Below, piece after piece: positions 28,683 through 37,664 of a DNA stretch of 64,000 nucleotides; within the stretch, counting starts at the first letter, position 1, and each line of letters opens with the position of its first letter. The notes below the pieces were generated by a model. The model was not told the origin of the DNA and did not search any database. It saw only the letters and a program-made list of their open reading frames with translations. Made by a program: the position numbers and the translations under genes. The DNA comes from Reyranella sp. GTDB lineage: Bacteria; Pseudomonadota; Alphaproteobacteria; Reyranellales; Reyranellaceae. The stretch is taken from positions 806,001 through 870,000 of the forward strand of contig NZ_SCVC01000006.1 in the NCBI RefSeq assembly GCF_004297405.1, in the 5' to 3' direction.

Positions 28683-29497
28683 ACGTCTTGCTCCAGCAGC
28701 CCCTGCACATAGCCGATCATGCGCGCCGCGCAGGTCGGCCCGTCGGGCTCGTAGATAAAGGGTTCCATGGCGACCCAGCCGGTATAGCCGGTCTCGCGCA
28801 ACGCGCCGACGACGGAAGCGAACCTATCGTCGCCCTGCCCCGGCCCCCGCTTGTTGCGGTCGTTGAACTGCACGTGCGCCATCAGGCCCGTCGGCATCCA
28901 GCGCCGGATGGCGTCGGCCACCGGCTCCTTCTCTTCCAGGCTGCTGGCGAGTGTGTCGACCATGATCCTGAAAGCAGGGTTGGCGATGCGGCGCGCCACA
29001 GCCGCCCCTTCGGCCAGCGTATTGACGAAGTTGCAGTCCGGCCGGGCGAGCGGCTCCAGGCAATAGACCACGCCTGCTTTTTGCGACGCCTCGGCAGCCT
29101 TGGCCCAGGCCTCCTCGGCGCGCTTGCCATCGTCGGTGTCCGTCACCCGGCGCTGCGCTGGCGAACCATGGACAAGGTAGGCGCCGCCCAATTCCGCGCA
29201 GAGGTCGACCAAATGGCACAGGACATCGACGCTTCGTTGCCAGACCACCTTGTCGGCGGTGGTGATCGACAGGCCTGTCGGCGCCGCCAGCAGCCAGTGC
29301 AGTCCACTCACCTCGATCCCGGCATCGCTGCAAGCGCGCCGGATCTCGCTGCGCTTCGCCGCCGGCATCTGCCAGGCATCGTCGCCCAAGGTGAAGGGCG
29401 CGACTTCGAGGCCGCGGTAGCCGAGGCTCGCCGCCAACACACATTGACGCTCGAAAGAGAGTTCGCGGATCACTTCATTGCACAGAGAGAGCTTCAC
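28679..29497 (-). CDS. Sugar phosphate isomerase/epimerase (xylose-isomerase-like TIM barrel)
   Basis: A 272-residue TIM-barrel protein of the AP-endonuclease-2/hydroxypyruvate-isomerase fold. Metal-ligand regions are recognisable as Y-C-L-E-P-L, I-M-V-D-T, H-V-Q-F-N-D and A-M-E-P-F. It begins L-S-L-C-N-E-V and is the first gene of the minus-strand operon. A divergent ABC importer starts 108 bases away, and a 12-bp palindrome lies between the two. Confidence 0.87.
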   Translation of the reverse strand: MKLSLCNEVIRELSFERQCVLAASLGYRGLEVAPFTLGDDAWQMPAAKRSEIRRACSDAGIEVSGLHWLLAAPTGLSITTADKVVWQRSVDVLCHLVDLCAELGGAYLVHGSPAQRRVTDTDDGKRAEEAWAKAAEASQKAGVVYCLEPLARPDCNFVNTLAEGAAVARRIANPAFRIMVDTLASSLEEKEPVADAIRRWMPTGLMAHVQFNDRNKRGPGQGDDRFASVVGALRETGYTGWVAMEPFIYEPDGPTCAARMIGYVQGLLEQDV

Positions 29498-29546
29498 GGA
29501 CGATCCTCGCCTTGACGGGCAAATCCGCGTTCGCCAGTCTCACATC

Positions 29547-29558
29547 ATGTGCGCACAT
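29547..29558. promoter_or_regulatory. Perfect 12-bp palindrome in a divergent promoter region (candidate operator)
   Basis: ATGTGCGCACAT lies midway in the 108-base gap between the epimerase gene and the ABC permease gene. Its length and position fit a dimeric repressor such as a GntR-type regulator. No regulator gene is adjacent, so the protein that binds it would be encoded elsewhere. Confidence 0.45.
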
Positions 29559-29605
29559 ACTAACAGCGAGACAAAACCGGTGAAGCGATTCATCGCTGCC
29601 AGCGC

Positions 29606-30373
29606 ATGACGAAATTTTCGAGCCTCAGCCGACAATACTGGCCAACGATCGCCCTGTTCGCCTTCCTTTTAGCCTGCTGGCAACTCGCCGTGAGCCTGGG
29701 CGGCATCCGCGAATACCTCCTGCCCTCGCCGCTCTCCGTCTGGAATGCGCTGTGGCACAGTGAGATCGGCTGGTCCCAGCATCTGTGGACGACGACGATC
29801 GAGATCATCGGCGCCTTTCTGCTGGCGGCCGTCGTTGGCGTGGCACTTGGCGTGGCAATTGCCTGGTCACCGCTGATTGCCAATGCACTGGTGCCCTTCC
29901 TGGTGTTCGTGAACACGCTGCCCAAGGTGGCGATCGCGCCCCTGTTCCTGATCTGGATGGGCTACGGCATCTTTCCCAACATGCTGATGGGGGCACTCAT
30001 CGGCTTCTTCCCGGTGGTCATCAACACCGCTGTCGGCTTGAGCCAGGTCGAAGCCGACATGCTCGACCTCGGCCGCGTCTTCAACGCGCCGAAATGGAAG
30101 ATCTTCGCCAAGATCCGTATCCCCAACGCCCTGCCCTACATCCTGAGCGCGCTCAAGATCACGGCGACCGCCGCCGTCGTCGGCGCCATCGTCGGCGAGT
30201 TCGTCGCCTCGCAGAAGGGCCTGGGCTACGTCATCACCACAACGCAGAGCAGTATGAATACGGCTGTGGCCTTCGCCGCGCTGATCTGGATATCGATCGT
30301 CGGACTGCTGCTCTATGGCGCCGTCGTCCTGCTGGCGCAGCTTTGGGCGCCGTGGGCCGAGGGCGTCGACTGA
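29606..30373 (+). CDS. ABC transporter permease (SsuC/TauC/ThiX type)
   Basis: A 255-residue inner-membrane permease with about six hydrophobic helices. It has the binding-protein-dependent transport domain, including the EAA-like loop around G-L-S-Q-V-E-A-D-M-L-D-L-G-R-V-F-N-A. It is first in a permease, receptor, ATPase operon on the plus strand. The family imports sulfonates, taurine, pyrimidine precursors and other small organics. Confidence 0.92.
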   Translation: MTKFSSLSRQYWPTIALFAFLLACWQLAVSLGGIREYLLPSPLSVWNALWHSEIGWSQHLWTTTIEIIGAFLLAAVVGVALGVAIAWSPLIANALVPFLVFVNTLPKVAIAPLFLIWMGYGIFPNMLMGALIGFFPVVINTAVGLSQVEADMLDLGRVFNAPKWKIFAKIRIPNALPYILSALKITATAAVVGAIVGEFVASQKGLGYVITTTQSSMNTAVAFAALIWISIVGLLLYGAVVLLAQLWAPWAEGVD

Positions 30374-30401
30374 TTACGGGGAAGGGTAAAGGGAGAAAAT
30401 C

Positions 30402-31397
30402 ATGAAGAGGACATTGTCGTTGGCCCTGGCCGCGCTGATCGCGGGCACGGGCACTGCCTCGGCGCAGGAGAAATTCACGTTCGCGCTGAACTGGTTCGCC
30501 GTCGGCGACCACGCGGCCTACTGGGTCGCTCTCGACAAGGGCTACTACAAGGCCAAGGGCCTCGACGTGACCTTGGAGAACTCCAAGGGCTCCGGCGATT
30601 CGATCGCCAAGGTCGATACCGGCCGCGCCGATGCCGGTCTGGCCGATGCTGCCGTGGTGATCGCCTCGATCGGCCGCGGCACTACGATCAAGACCGTGGG
30701 CATGGTGTTCGACAAGACGCCGCTCAACATCTTCAGCCTGAAGGACAAGCCGCTCACCAAGCCCAAGGATCTCGAGGGCAAGACCCTGGGCGCCCCTCCG
30801 GGCGACAGCCAGCGTCAGATGTTCCCGGCTTTCGCCAAGGTGAACGGCATCGACGTCAGCAAGGTCTCATGGGTGAACATCGAGCCGGCGGCCAAGATCG
30901 CCGCCGTCGCCGAGAAGCGCATGGACGGCGTCGGCGATTATTCGACCGGCCTGCCGCTCTATGAGAAGGCCGCCGGCAAGGGCAACGTGGTGATGATGCC
31001 GTGGGCCGATTTCGGCTTCGACATGTACTCGATGTCGATCATTGCCAGCGCCAAGACGATGAAGGATCGCCCGGCCGTGCTGAAGGCCTTCCTCGAAGCC
31101 TCCTACATGGGCTGGCGCGATGTGATGGCCGATCCGAAAGCGGCCATGGAGATCTTCAAGAAGCGCGTCCCCGAAGTCGATGTCGAGGTGATGACGCCCA
31201 ACATGCTGATCGGGCTCGGCCTGATGAAGACCGAACGCTACGCCAAGAACGGCATCGGCTGGATCGACTCGAAGAAGATGTGCGACTCGGTCGATCTCGT
31301 GAACACCTACATGGGCTTGCCGAAGAAGGTCGAGTGCAAGGACACCTATTCGACCGACTTCTTCACCAAAGTCGCGATGCCCAGCACCAGCAACTGA
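30402..31397 (+). CDS. ABC transporter substrate-binding protein (NMT1/THI5-like)
   Basis: A 331-residue periplasmic binding protein. The signal peptide ends T-A-S-A before Gln22. The mature protein starts with F-A-L-N-W-F-A-V-G-D-H-A-A-Y-W-V-A-L-D-K-G-Y-Y, the NMT1/THI5 opening, in which the tryptophan and the Y-Y-K lysine region contact the ligand. The ligand cannot be predicted. The divergent catabolic genes suggest it brings in their substrate. Confidence 0.9.
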   Translation: MKRTLSLALAALIAGTGTASAQEKFTFALNWFAVGDHAAYWVALDKGYYKAKGLDVTLENSKGSGDSIAKVDTGRADAGLADAAVVIASIGRGTTIKTVGMVFDKTPLNIFSLKDKPLTKPKDLEGKTLGAPPGDSQRQMFPAFAKVNGIDVSKVSWVNIEPAAKIAAVAEKRMDGVGDYSTGLPLYEKAAGKGNVVMMPWADFGFDMYSMSIIASAKTMKDRPAVLKAFLEASYMGWRDVMADPKAAMEIFKKRVPEVDVEVMTPNMLIGLGLMKTERYAKNGIGWIDSKKMCDSVDLVNTYMGLPKKVECKDTYSTDFFTKVAMPSTSN

Positions 31398-31415
31398 TCC
31401 AGGCGTTCGCGTAGC

Positions 31416-32219
31416 GTGACCAAGGTACTGATCGACCTCGACCAGGTCGGCATGACGTATGAGGCGGCGAGCGGCCCTGTCGAGGCCCTCGCCGGCATCA
31501 CTTCTGCCATCGGCGCCGGCGAGTTCGTCTCGCTGGTCGGCCCGAGCGGCTGCGGAAAGTCGACTCTGCTCAGGATCGTGGCCGGGCTGCGACCCGCCAC
31601 ATCGGGCACGGTCGCGGTCTCCGGCCGGGCGGTAACGCAGCCGATCCCCGACATCGGCATGGTCTTCCAGGCGCCGATCCTGCTGAAATGGCGGTCGATC
31701 CTGGAGAACGTGCTGCTGCCGGCCGAGCTTGCCGGCAAGGATGCCAAGGCGCTGCGACCTCGGGCCGAGCAGCTTCTCGAGATGGCCGGTCTCGGCGGCT
31801 TCGGCCCCAAGCTGCCGCGCGAATTGTCGGGCGGCATGCAGCAGCGTGCCGCGCTCTGCCGCGCCCTGCTGCTCGATCCCCCGCTCCTCTTGATGGACGA
31901 GCCGTTCGGCGCCCTGGACGCCATGACACGGGACGACATGGCGCTCGAGCTGCTGCGCATCTGGGGTGAGAAGGACCTGGCCCAGGAGGCCCGCAAGACG
32001 GTCCTGTTCGTCACCCATTCGATCCCCGAGGCCGTGTTCCTGTCCGACCGTGTCCTCGTCATGTCGGCCCGGCCCGGCCGCATTGCCGCGGACCTGCGCA
32101 TCGACCTGCCCCGCCCGCGCACGGTCGAACTCCGGGCCTCCGAGGCCTTCGGCAAACTCACCCTGGAGATTTTCCGAGCCCTGACAGGCCGCACCGAAGG
32201 TGCAGCCGGAACCGCCTGA
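31416..32219 (+). CDS. ABC transporter ATP-binding protein (SsuB/TauB type)
   Basis: A 267-residue ATPase with Walker A G-P-S-G-C-G-K-S-T at about 42-50, the Q-loop G-M-V-F-Q-A-P, the signature E-L-S-G-G-M-Q-Q-R, Walker B L-L-L-M-D-E-P-F-G-A-L-D and the switch histidine in F-V-T-H-S-I-P-E-A-V. GTG start at 31416. Completes the importer with the two preceding genes and ends eight bases from the convergent acetyltransferase gene. Confidence 0.93.
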   Translation: MTKVLIDLDQVGMTYEAASGPVEALAGITSAIGAGEFVSLVGPSGCGKSTLLRIVAGLRPATSGTVAVSGRAVTQPIPDIGMVFQAPILLKWRSILENVLLPAELAGKDAKALRPRAEQLLEMAGLGGFGPKLPRELSGGMQQRAALCRALLLDPPLLLMDEPFGALDAMTRDDMALELLRIWGEKDLAQEARKTVLFVTHSIPEAVFLSDRVLVMSARPGRIAADLRIDLPRPRTVELRASEAFGKLTLEIFRALTGRTEGAAGTA

Positions 32220-32226
32220 GATCCGC

Positions 32227-32652
32227 CTACAGGTCGCGTCTCATGAAGTGCGACGTGGCAGAGAGCCCGTAGCCAATACGCTCGTAGAAGGCCCGGGCGG
32301 CGTCCCGGTCAGTACGGGTATACAGGACCACCGACGCCAGGCCCCGATCGCGCGCCCAAGCCTCGGCTTCTTGCATCAGGGCCGCACCCACCCCGTTACC
32401 GCGCAGGCCGGCGTCCACCACGAGTGACTGGACAACCGCCTCGCAAGGCTTCTCCAGGGCAGGCCGCTCGAAAACATGCAGCAGCCCGACAATCTTTCCA
32501 TCGACAACGGCTACTCTGACGCTGTGATCCGATGCTTTCCGGACGCGATCGAGGCGCCCACGGACCTCCTGCTCGTCGAGTTCGTAGCCGAGCTGGCCCA
32601 GCAAAACGGCTACCGCCGACAGGTCGGCTGGTTGAACATCGCGAACGATCAT
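32227..32652 (-). CDS. GNAT family N-acetyltransferase
   Basis: A 141-residue single-domain acetyltransferase. The acetyl-CoA loop reads G-L-R-G-N-G-V-G-A-A-L near residues 87-97 and the terminal strand carries F-Y-E-R-I-G-Y. I chose ATG 32652 (M-I-V-R-D-V-Q-P-A-D), the natural start of the domain; the frame stays open upstream into the acyl-CoA dehydrogenase leader but without GNAT similarity. Substrate unknown. Confidence 0.88.
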   Translation of the reverse strand: MIVRDVQPADLSAVAVLLGQLGYELDEQEVRGRLDRVRKASDHSVRVAVVDGKIVGLLHVFERPALEKPCEAVVQSLVVDAGLRGNGVGAALMQEAEAWARDRGLASVVLYTRTDRDAARAFYERIGYGLSATSHFMRRDL

Positions 32653-32743
32653 TGCGTATTTGTACTGCCAGGACCCTTCGCCGCAACGGTTGGCGTGGCC
32701 CGCCTCGCCTGTTAAGACGCCGCGGAAATAGCCAGGAGAAGAT

Positions 32744-33979
32744 ATGGCCACCGCCGCGACCCCGATGAAGAGTGCCGCCAAGGGCATTTCCGCCGACGCC
32801 AAGCCGTTCGACTGGGAAGATCCCTTCTTCCTCGACGACCAGCTCACCGAGGAGGAAGTCGCGATCCGCGATGCCGCGCGCGACTACTGCCAGGACAAGC
32901 TGATGCCGCGCGTGCTGCTGGCCAATCGCAACGAGAAGTTCGACCGCGAGATCATGAACGAGTTCGGCGCCCTCGGCCTGCTCGGCTCGACGATCCCCGA
33001 GAAGTACGGCTGCGCCGGCGCCAACTACACGACCTACGGCCTGGTGGCGCGCGAGGTCGAGCGTGTCGACTCCGGCTACCGCTCGGCGATGAGCGTGCAG
33101 TCCTCGCTGGTCATGCATCCGATCTACGCCTACGGCAGCGAAGAGCAGCGCATGAAGTACCTGCCCAAGCTCGCGACCGGCGAGTGGGTCGGTTGCTTCG
33201 GCCTCACCGAGCCCGATCACGGCTCCGACCCCGGTGGCATGAAGACCCGCGCCGTGACGGTGCCGGGCGGCTTCAAGCTCTCCGGCTCCAAGATGTGGAT
33301 CACCAATTCGCCAATCGCCGACGTGCTGGTGATCTGGGCCAAGCTCGACGGCGGCGCGATCCGCGGCTTCATTCTGGAGCGTAGCTGGAAGGGCATCGAG
33401 ACGCCCAAGATCGAAGGCAAGTTCAGCCTGCGCGCCTCGACGACCGGCGCCATCATGCTCGACGAGGTCTTCGTGCCGGTCGAGAACCTGATGCCCAACG
33501 TCTCGGGCCTCGGCGGTCCGTTCGGCTGCCTCAACAACGCCCGCTACGGCATTGCCTGGGGCGCCATGGGCGCTGCGGAGTTCTGCTGGAAGCAGGCGCG
33601 CAACTACACGCTCGACCGCAAGCAGTTCGGCCGGCCGCTGGCCGCCAACCAGCTCATCCAGAAGAAGCTCGCCGACATGCAGACCGAGATCGCCATCGGC
33701 CTGCAGGCCTGTCTGCGCGTCGGCCGCCTGAAGGACCAGGGCCACGCCCAGCCGGAGATGATCTCCCTGATCAAGCGCAACAACTGCGGCAAGGCGCTGG
33801 ATATCGCCCGCGTCGCCCGCGACATGCACGGCGGCAACGGCGTGTCGGACGAGTATCACGTGATCCGCCACGTCATGAACCTCGAGGCGGTGAACACCTA
33901 CGAGGGTACGCACGACGTGCATGCACTGATCCTCGGCCGCGCCATGACCGGCATCCAGGCGTTCAGCGCCGGAGCGTAA
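32744..33979 (+). CDS. gcdH: Glutaryl-CoA dehydrogenase
   Basis: A 411-residue FAD acyl-CoA dehydrogenase that oxidises and decarboxylates glutaryl-CoA to crotonyl-CoA in lysine and tryptophan breakdown. It shows the GcdH-specific opening [10 protein letters not shown] and the stretch [16 protein letters not shown]. The catalytic base is Glu387 in N-T-Y-E-G-T-H-D. Length and motifs match the family closely. Preceded by a good ribosome site (AGGAGA). Confidence 0.94.
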   Translation: MATAATPMKSAAKGISADAKPFDWEDPFFLDDQLTEEEVAIRDAARDYCQDKLMPRVLLANRNEKFDREIMNEFGALGLLGSTIPEKYGCAGANYTTYGLVAREVERVDSGYRSAMSVQSSLVMHPIYAYGSEEQRMKYLPKLATGEWVGCFGLTEPDHGSDPGGMKTRAVTVPGGFKLSGSKMWITNSPIADVLVIWAKLDGGAIRGFILERSWKGIETPKIEGKFSLRASTTGAIMLDEVFVPVENLMPNVSGLGGPFGCLNNARYGIAWGAMGAAEFCWKQARNYTLDRKQFGRPLAANQLIQKKLADMQTEIAIGLQACLRVGRLKDQGHAQPEMISLIKRNNCGKALDIARVARDMHGGNGVSDEYHVIRHVMNLEAVNTYEGTHDVHALILGRAMTGIQAFSAGA

Positions 33980-33984
33980 CCGGC

Positions 33985-34731
33985 GTGGATCTCCCTCCCC
34001 CCGGCGACATCGCAATCGTCGTCGCCGGGGCACTGGCTGCGGGTTTCGTCAACGGATTGAGCGGCACCGGCTATGCGCTGGTGGCGCTGGGCTTCTGGCT
34101 GCAGGCCATGTCGCCGCTGACTGCCGCCCCCCTGACCGCCCTCTGCAGCGTCGCCGGCCACATACAATCGCTGCCGCGCATCTGGAGCGGGATCCGCTGG
34201 CCGCGGCTCTGGCCTTTTCTCCTCGCCGGAGCGATCGGCGTGCCGATCGGCACCATGCTCCTCGAAGATGTCCGGCCGCAGCCGCTGAAGGTTGGCGTCG
34301 GCATCCTGCTGATCGTCTACAGCGCCTGGATGGCCTTCGTGCGCCGCCCGCCCATCGTCACCGGTGGCGGCCGCGTCGCTGACGCCGCGGTAGGTCTGGT
34401 CGGCGGCGTGCTGGGAGGCATGGCGAGCCTGAGCGGCCCCGCCCCCACGATCTGGGCGCAGCTTCGCGGCTACGGCAAGAACGAGCAGCGCGGCGTCAAC
34501 CAGCCCTTCAACATGAGCGTGCTCTTCCTCGCGTTGATCTCCGCCGGCATCGCGGGCTTTCTCGATCGGACCTTCTTCATCTGGGCGGCGATCTGCGTGC
34601 CCACGACCTTGATCGGGGCGCGGATCGGCCTCGCCCTCTACGGCCGCATCGACGATACGCAGTTCCGCCGGATCCTGCTTGCGCTGCTGGCCTTCTCGGG
34701 AGCAACGCTGATCGTATCGTCGCTGCGATGA
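33985..34731 (+). CDS. TSUP (TauE/SafE) family sulfite/organic acid permease
   Basis: A 248-residue membrane protein with about eight hydrophobic segments and two related halves, each opening with a small-residue motif (A-A-G-F-V-N-G-L-S-G-T-G and V-G-G-V-L-G-G-M-A-S-L-S-G). The family exports sulfite, sulfoacetate or related anions. It starts at a GTG five bases past gcdH, so it is probably co-transcribed; a link to glutarate metabolism is only contextual. Confidence 0.85.
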   Translation: MDLPPPGDIAIVVAGALAAGFVNGLSGTGYALVALGFWLQAMSPLTAAPLTALCSVAGHIQSLPRIWSGIRWPRLWPFLLAGAIGVPIGTMLLEDVRPQPLKVGVGILLIVYSAWMAFVRRPPIVTGGGRVADAAVGLVGGVLGGMASLSGPAPTIWAQLRGYGKNEQRGVNQPFNMSVLFLALISAGIAGFLDRTFFIWAAICVPTTLIGARIGLALYGRIDDTQFRRILLALLAFSGATLIVSSLR

Positions 34732-34738
34732 CGGGGCG

Positions 34739-35737
34739 TTAGCCCGCCAGGCCTTTCAGGCAGCCGCTCTCGGCAAGTATCGGCTCCAGTCCTGCAGCGC
34801 CTTTGGCAGCAGCATACTTGCGTCGGATCTCCGCGAGTGACCGCGCATGGTACTTCTGCGGCTCCTGCGTCCACTCCGAGCCACCGAGCGTCGTCGTGAA
34901 GCTCTTGTCGCCGCGTTCGATCGCCTGGGCGTTCGCCTGCGACCACGGCAGGAAGAGATCCGCCACTTCCTCCTTGAGTAGCGGCATCAGGGTCGGCGAA
35001 AGCGCCGCCAACGTCTCGAAGGAACCCTCGACCTTGGGCGACAGCATGCGCTTCACCCAGGCCATCACATGCGGCGCCGACGCCCGCAGGAGCGCGCCCG
35101 GCGTCGGATCGGTCGCGGCCTCGTAGAGCTGACCCCACAGACCGAAGTCCGCCATCGCCGGCCGGCCGCCCAGAACATAGGGTCGTGTCGCGAGATGAGC
35201 GTCGAGCAGCGCCGCCGCCTTCTTGAACGAGGCTTCGATCAACGGCTGGGTCTTGTCGTTCGAGCCGACGAAGCCCCGGCGGCCCAGCATGCGCTCGGCG
35301 ACGGCGGCCCGCGCCTGCGCAACGGCCAGCGTACCCTCCGCCCCTATCATCTGCTGCGCAATGCGTTCCGCGGTCGACCAGGCATCCGGCTGGTAGCGCC
35401 AGCGATAGTGGAACATCCATTTGTTGCCCCACTCGTCGCCATACTCCTCCAGCAGCGCCGAGACGAAGGCGAGCGCGGGATCGTCCGGTATCACCGAGGG
35501 GTCGCCGTGCTTGGCCTCGATGCGCTCCAGGATCGGTGTGGAATCCTGGAGGCCTTCGTCTTCGGGCGTCACAACCAGCGGAACCAGCGGCAGCTTGGCG
35601 TATTTCTGGAACTCGGCCTGTACGGCCGGCGAGCGCGGAATCCAGGTGTGCTCGATGCCCTTGAAACGGAAGAAGGAGCGCACCTTCACCGAGTATGGCG
35701 ACAGCTCGGAGCCGAAAATACGATAGGCGTTCGTCAT
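34739..35737 (-). CDS. Glutathione S-transferase family protein, long form
   Basis: A 332-residue protein. An N-terminal thioredoxin-like GST domain (S-P-Y-S-V-K-V-R-S-F-F-R-F-K-G-I) is followed by a helical C-terminal domain and a further 90 residues ending in a basic segment. The long form suggests a GST of the microsomal prostaglandin-synthase-like or Ure2-like kind rather than a classical detoxifying enzyme. Convergent with the TSUP gene, with seven bases between their ends. Confidence 0.8.
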   Translation of the reverse strand: MTNAYRIFGSELSPYSVKVRSFFRFKGIEHTWIPRSPAVQAEFQKYAKLPLVPLVVTPEDEGLQDSTPILERIEAKHGDPSVIPDDPALAFVSALLEEYGDEWGNKWMFHYRWRYQPDAWSTAERIAQQMIGAEGTLAVAQARAAVAERMLGRRGFVGSNDKTQPLIEASFKKAAALLDAHLATRPYVLGGRPAMADFGLWGQLYEAATDPTPGALLRASAPHVMAWVKRMLSPKVEGSFETLAALSPTLMPLLKEEVADLFLPWSQANAQAIERGDKSFTTTLGGSEWTQEPQKYHARSLAEIRRKYAAAKGAAGLEPILAESGCLKGLAG

Positions 35738-35741
35738 CGCT

Positions 35742-36809
35742 TCAGATCCACCGCTTGCGTTTCAACCAGAAGAAGATGCCGCCCACGACCATGACGACCA
35801 TGAACCAGAAGAAATAGTAGCCGTATTTCCAGCCCAGCTCCGGCATGTTGCCGACGTCGCGCTCGAAGTTCATGCCGTAGATGCCGGCGAGAAAACTCAG
35901 GGGCATGAAGAAGACGGTGATGATCGCCATCGTCTTCATCACCTCGGACATGCGGTTCGAGGAGTCCATCAGATAGACTTCCATCAGGCTGTTCGTCATT
36001 TCGCGATAGCTCTCGACCAGTTCGAGCACGGCCACCGCATGGTCGAAACAGTCGCGCAGGTAGGTGCGCGTCTCCGGCATGATGAACGGCACGTCGGGGC
36101 GCATCACCGCGAGCACCGTCTCGCGCTCCGCCCACTGGATGCGATGGAAGGCGACCAGCGCGCGTCGTGCCTGATGGATGTGATAGAGCGTGTCCTGCGT
36201 CGGACGTTCCAGCGCCTCGTCCTCGAGCTGTTCGAGATGGTTCGACACCGCCTCGATCAACGGGAACTTGCGGTCGACCACGAGATCGATCAGCGCATAG
36301 ACGAGATAGTCGATGCCGAAGGTCCGCAGCCGCGAGCCCGCCGTCTGGATGCGGTCACGCACCGGCTTGAACATGTCGACCTTGTGATCGTGGAAGGAGA
36401 TCACATAGTTGTCGCCGAAGAAGATGCTGACCTGCCGAGAGGTCAGCGCGCCGTCCTCGTAGCTCGGGTCGTTGAGGACGATGAAGCCCTGCCCCTCGTA
36501 GAGATCGAGCTTGCTGCGCTGGTTGGCGTGGAAGACGTCTTCCATGGCCAGCGGATGCAGGTTGAAGGCCATGCCGAGGTTGCGCAGCATCTCGGAACTC
36601 GGTCGGCCGGCAACGTCGATCCAGGTATGGCCGGGCGTGCCGAGATGGAAGCGACATTCGTCGACCTCCACCCCATGCACGACCTGGACATCATCCGGGG
36701 TGTACTCGACCAAAGTGAAGTCGAGTGCCTCGTCGGGGACCGGCGCACGGCCGGCTAGCGTTCCAGGAGCGGTGCCCGGCTTGGTGTGCCGGTGGATGAT
36801 GCCGTCCAT
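35742..36809 (-). CDS. corA: CorA family Mg2+/Co2+ channel
   Basis: A 355-residue divalent cation channel. A long cytoplasmic domain with helical arms precedes two C-terminal transmembrane helices. The signature Y-G-M-N (GMN at 312-314) closes the first helix and the protein ends with the basic tail L-K-R-K-R-W. It lies four bases upstream of the GST gene. Confidence 0.95.
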   Translation of the reverse strand: MDGIIHRHTKPGTAPGTLAGRAPVPDEALDFTLVEYTPDDVQVVHGVEVDECRFHLGTPGHTWIDVAGRPSSEMLRNLGMAFNLHPLAMEDVFHANQRSKLDLYEGQGFIVLNDPSYEDGALTSRQVSIFFGDNYVISFHDHKVDMFKPVRDRIQTAGSRLRTFGIDYLVYALIDLVVDRKFPLIEAVSNHLEQLEDEALERPTQDTLYHIHQARRALVAFHRIQWAERETVLAVMRPDVPFIMPETRTYLRDCFDHAVAVLELVESYREMTNSLMEVYLMDSSNRMSEVMKTMAIITVFFMPLSFLAGIYGMNFERDVGNMPELGWKYGYYFFWFMVVMVVGGIFFWLKRKRWI

Positions 36810-36841
36810 GCGTCCCCCAGGCTTTCCCCGAGTTCAGGGTC

Positions 36842-37126
36842 TCAGACTTCTTCCATCACCTGCACGTCGGGACGGCCGGCAAGGTAGTCACCGAGCTTGC
36901 GGCCGAGTTCCTTGAAGTGCGGCGCTGCCCGATGGGCTTCGAGCGCTGCCTGGTTTTCGTAGCGTTCCAGCATGACATAGACATTAACGTCGGCCGTCTT
37001 GTGCAGGGCGTAGAGCTTGTTGCCCGGCTCGTCGGCCTGCACCTTGGCCTGCAGGGCCTTCATCGTCGCCTCGAAGTCGGCATTGGTACCGGGCTTGATG
37101 GTGAGCTTCGCGATAACGCCAATCAT
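36842..37126 (-). CDS. Antibiotic biosynthesis monooxygenase (ABM) family protein
   Basis: A 94-residue ferredoxin-like fold protein similar to YgiN-type quinol monooxygenases. It has I-A-K-L-T-I-K-P-G near the start and the conserved H-x3-P-H-F segment (H-R-A-A-P-H-F-K-E-L). I chose ATG 37126 with GGAGGAGA just upstream; the frame continues upstream into the MaoC end. Substrate unknown; quinone metabolism or oxidative stress is common in the family. Confidence 0.85.
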   Translation of the reverse strand: MIGVIAKLTIKPGTNADFEATMKALQAKVQADEPGNKLYALHKTADVNVYVMLERYENQAALEAHRAAPHFKELGRKLGDYLAGRPDVQVMEEV

Positions 37127-37143
37127 AGTCTCTCCTCCGTCGG

Positions 37144-37635
37144 CTACTGCGGCCGCTTTTTGACAAGGTACTTGTGCTCGCCGTCGCACACCAGCTCGCC
37201 CGACTGGTTATGGATGGTGAGCTTCAGGATGGCCACGCCGGTGGTGCGACCGGGCTTGAGCTCGGTGATCTCCAGCATGGGATAGAGCGTGTCGCCGACA
37301 TAGACCGGCTTCAGGAAGCGCGACGACTGCTCCAGGAAGCCGATCAGCGACTCGCCCACGATATGGGGGAAGATGCCTCCGCCCGCCGCGCCCTGGATCG
37401 CGACCTGCAGACCGTGTGCCAGCATGTCCCGATGGCCCAGCGCCTTGCAGTATTCGCGGTCGTAATGGATCGGATGGTTGTCGCCGCTGGCCAGCTGGAA
37501 GGCCGAGAACAGCGCCTCCGTCTGGGTGCGCGAGTTGATGTAGAACTTCTGCCCGACCTTCAGATCCTCGAACCAGTGCGCCGGCCCGAAGCGATGCTCG
37601 GCCGGATCGAAGGGTTTGGTATTGGCGTCCGCCAT
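37144..37635 (-). CDS. MaoC-like dehydratase
   Basis: A 163-residue hot-dog fold protein. The hydratase-2 motif is A-S-G-D-N-H-P-I-H-Y-D with the Asp-His pair near residues 52-54, followed by A-H-G. It probably hydrates or dehydrates an acyl-CoA. It lies 29 bases downstream of a GST gene and close to the valine-degradation genes. Confidence 0.87.
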   Translation of the reverse strand: MADANTKPFDPAEHRFGPAHWFEDLKVGQKFYINSRTQTEALFSAFQLASGDNHPIHYDREYCKALGHRDMLAHGLQVAIQGAAGGGIFPHIVGESLIGFLEQSSRFLKPVYVGDTLYPMLEITELKPGRTTGVAILKLTIHNQSGELVCDGEHKYLVKKRPQ

Positions 37636-37664
37636 CGGATGTCTCCTCTTTACCTTAGCTTCCG

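Noticed and set aside
27210..28712. A 500-codon plus-strand frame opposite the enolase-superfamily gene
   Set aside because: Composition is that of a shadow frame; the minus strand has intact catalytic residues.
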